Source: Alistipes sp. (GTDB lineage: Bacteria > Bacteroidota > Bacteroidia > Bacteroidales > Rikenellaceae). From it: 6,243 nt of DNA. This document shows, piece after piece, positions 5,924 through 6,243 of this stretch. Within the stretch, counting starts at the first letter, position 1. Every line of letters starts with the position of its first letter. The position numbers and the translations under genes are program-made. The stretch lies in contig JAFNUH010000316.1 of assembly GCA_017384185.1 (NCBI GenBank), positions 1 through 6,243 of the forward strand, read 5' to 3'. The notes beneath the pieces were generated by a model that saw only the letters and a list, made by a program, of their open reading frames with translations, did no database searches and was not told the origin of the DNA.

Positions 5924-6243
5924 ATGAATAGCTTGGGATATATAAAGGTGGCAGCCGCTACACCGTCGTTGCGTGTTGCCGACTGCGAATACAATAGCCG
6001 TCAAATCGTCGCTATGATGGAGCGTGCGGCAAGTCAGGGGGTGAAGATTATGGCTCTGCCCGAACTTGCTATAACGGCATACACCTGTGCAGATCTGCTA
6101 CTGCAACGAACACTCTTAAAGAGTGCCGAGCAGGCTCTTATGCAGATTGTGGAGGCGAGTGTCGATTTCCCGCTGGTGGCAATCGTTGGTCTGCCTCTGT
6201 CGCTTAATGGTAAGTTGTATAACTGTGCTGCCGTGGTGTCGCA
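5924..6243 (+). CDS. nadE: Glutamine-dependent NAD+ synthetase, N-terminal part
   Basis: The first 106 codons are present and the gene runs off the right edge. The enzyme makes NAD+ from deamido-NAD+ and ATP, using ammonia released from glutamine. The visible part is the start of the amidohydrolase (nitrilase/CN-hydrolase) domain. It opens GYIKVAAATPSLRVADCEYN, a characteristic beginning of Bacteroidales NadE, and contains ALPELAITAYTCADL (44-58), in which E47 is the expected catalytic base of the Glu-Lys-Cys triad. AIVGLPLSLNGKLYNCAAVV (about 87-106) follows, with the Lys and Cys of the triad and the whole synthetase domain beyond the edge. A free-standing nitrilase-family amidase would look alike at this length, but the N-terminal sequence favours NadE. 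The start lies 4 bp after the preceding stop, suggesting translational coupling. Confidence 0.85.
   Translation, partial: MNSLGYIKVAAATPSLRVADCEYNSRQIVAMMERAASQGVKIMALPELAITAYTCADLLLQRTLLKSAEQALMQIVEASVDFPLVAIVGLPLSLNGKLYNCAAVVS

Noticed and set aside
1..6243. Mobile element, CRISPR array, phage or defence system
   Set aside because: No transposase, integrase, terminal repeats, spaced direct repeats or defence-protein motifs are seen; the complete genes and the nadE fragment are recognisable metabolic or transport genes.

Overview
The window looks like ordinary chromosomal DNA from a Bacteroidota bacterium, most likely order Bacteroidales; an Alistipes/Rikenellaceae-type gut bacterium is a guess from protein character only. 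Three things point there: promoter -7 elements of the form TAnnTTTG ahead of each transcription unit, A-rich start regions with no good Shine-Dalgarno sequence, and gene products that closely resemble Bacteroidales versions. I see no tRNA, rRNA, CRISPR array, insertion sequence, integrase or phage gene.

Layout. On the minus strand, pssA (phosphatidylserine synthase) is followed after 23 bp by the first 44 codons of a secreted protein that runs off the left edge. A 91-bp divergent intergenic region (873-963) carries two outward-facing -7 elements 12 bp apart, one for pssA and one for manC. manC (mannose-1-phosphate guanylyltransferase) appears to be a single-gene unit closed by a clear intrinsic terminator (2061-2095).

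A new promoter at about 2131-2138 then starts a tightly packed plus-strand series: an OPT-family oligopeptide transporter, pepT (tripeptidase), a flavin-reductase-family FMN protein, and the start of glutamine-dependent nadE (NAD+ synthetase), with gaps of 23, 14 and 4 bp. The promoter is overlapped by a perfect 9-bp inverted repeat (2126-2145), a good candidate operator.

How the genes work together. OPT plus PepT suggests uptake of short peptides and their hydrolysis in the cytoplasm. The flavin reductase and NadE add redox-cofactor functions to the same transcript; why they are there is not evident from sequence. pssA serves phospholipid synthesis and manC supplies GDP-mannose for glycan or GDP-fucose synthesis.

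I did not find a clearly new biological system here. The points most worth checking are the palindrome over the OPT promoter, the four-gene peptide/redox/NAD grouping, and the near-identical translation start regions of the OPT and pepT genes.
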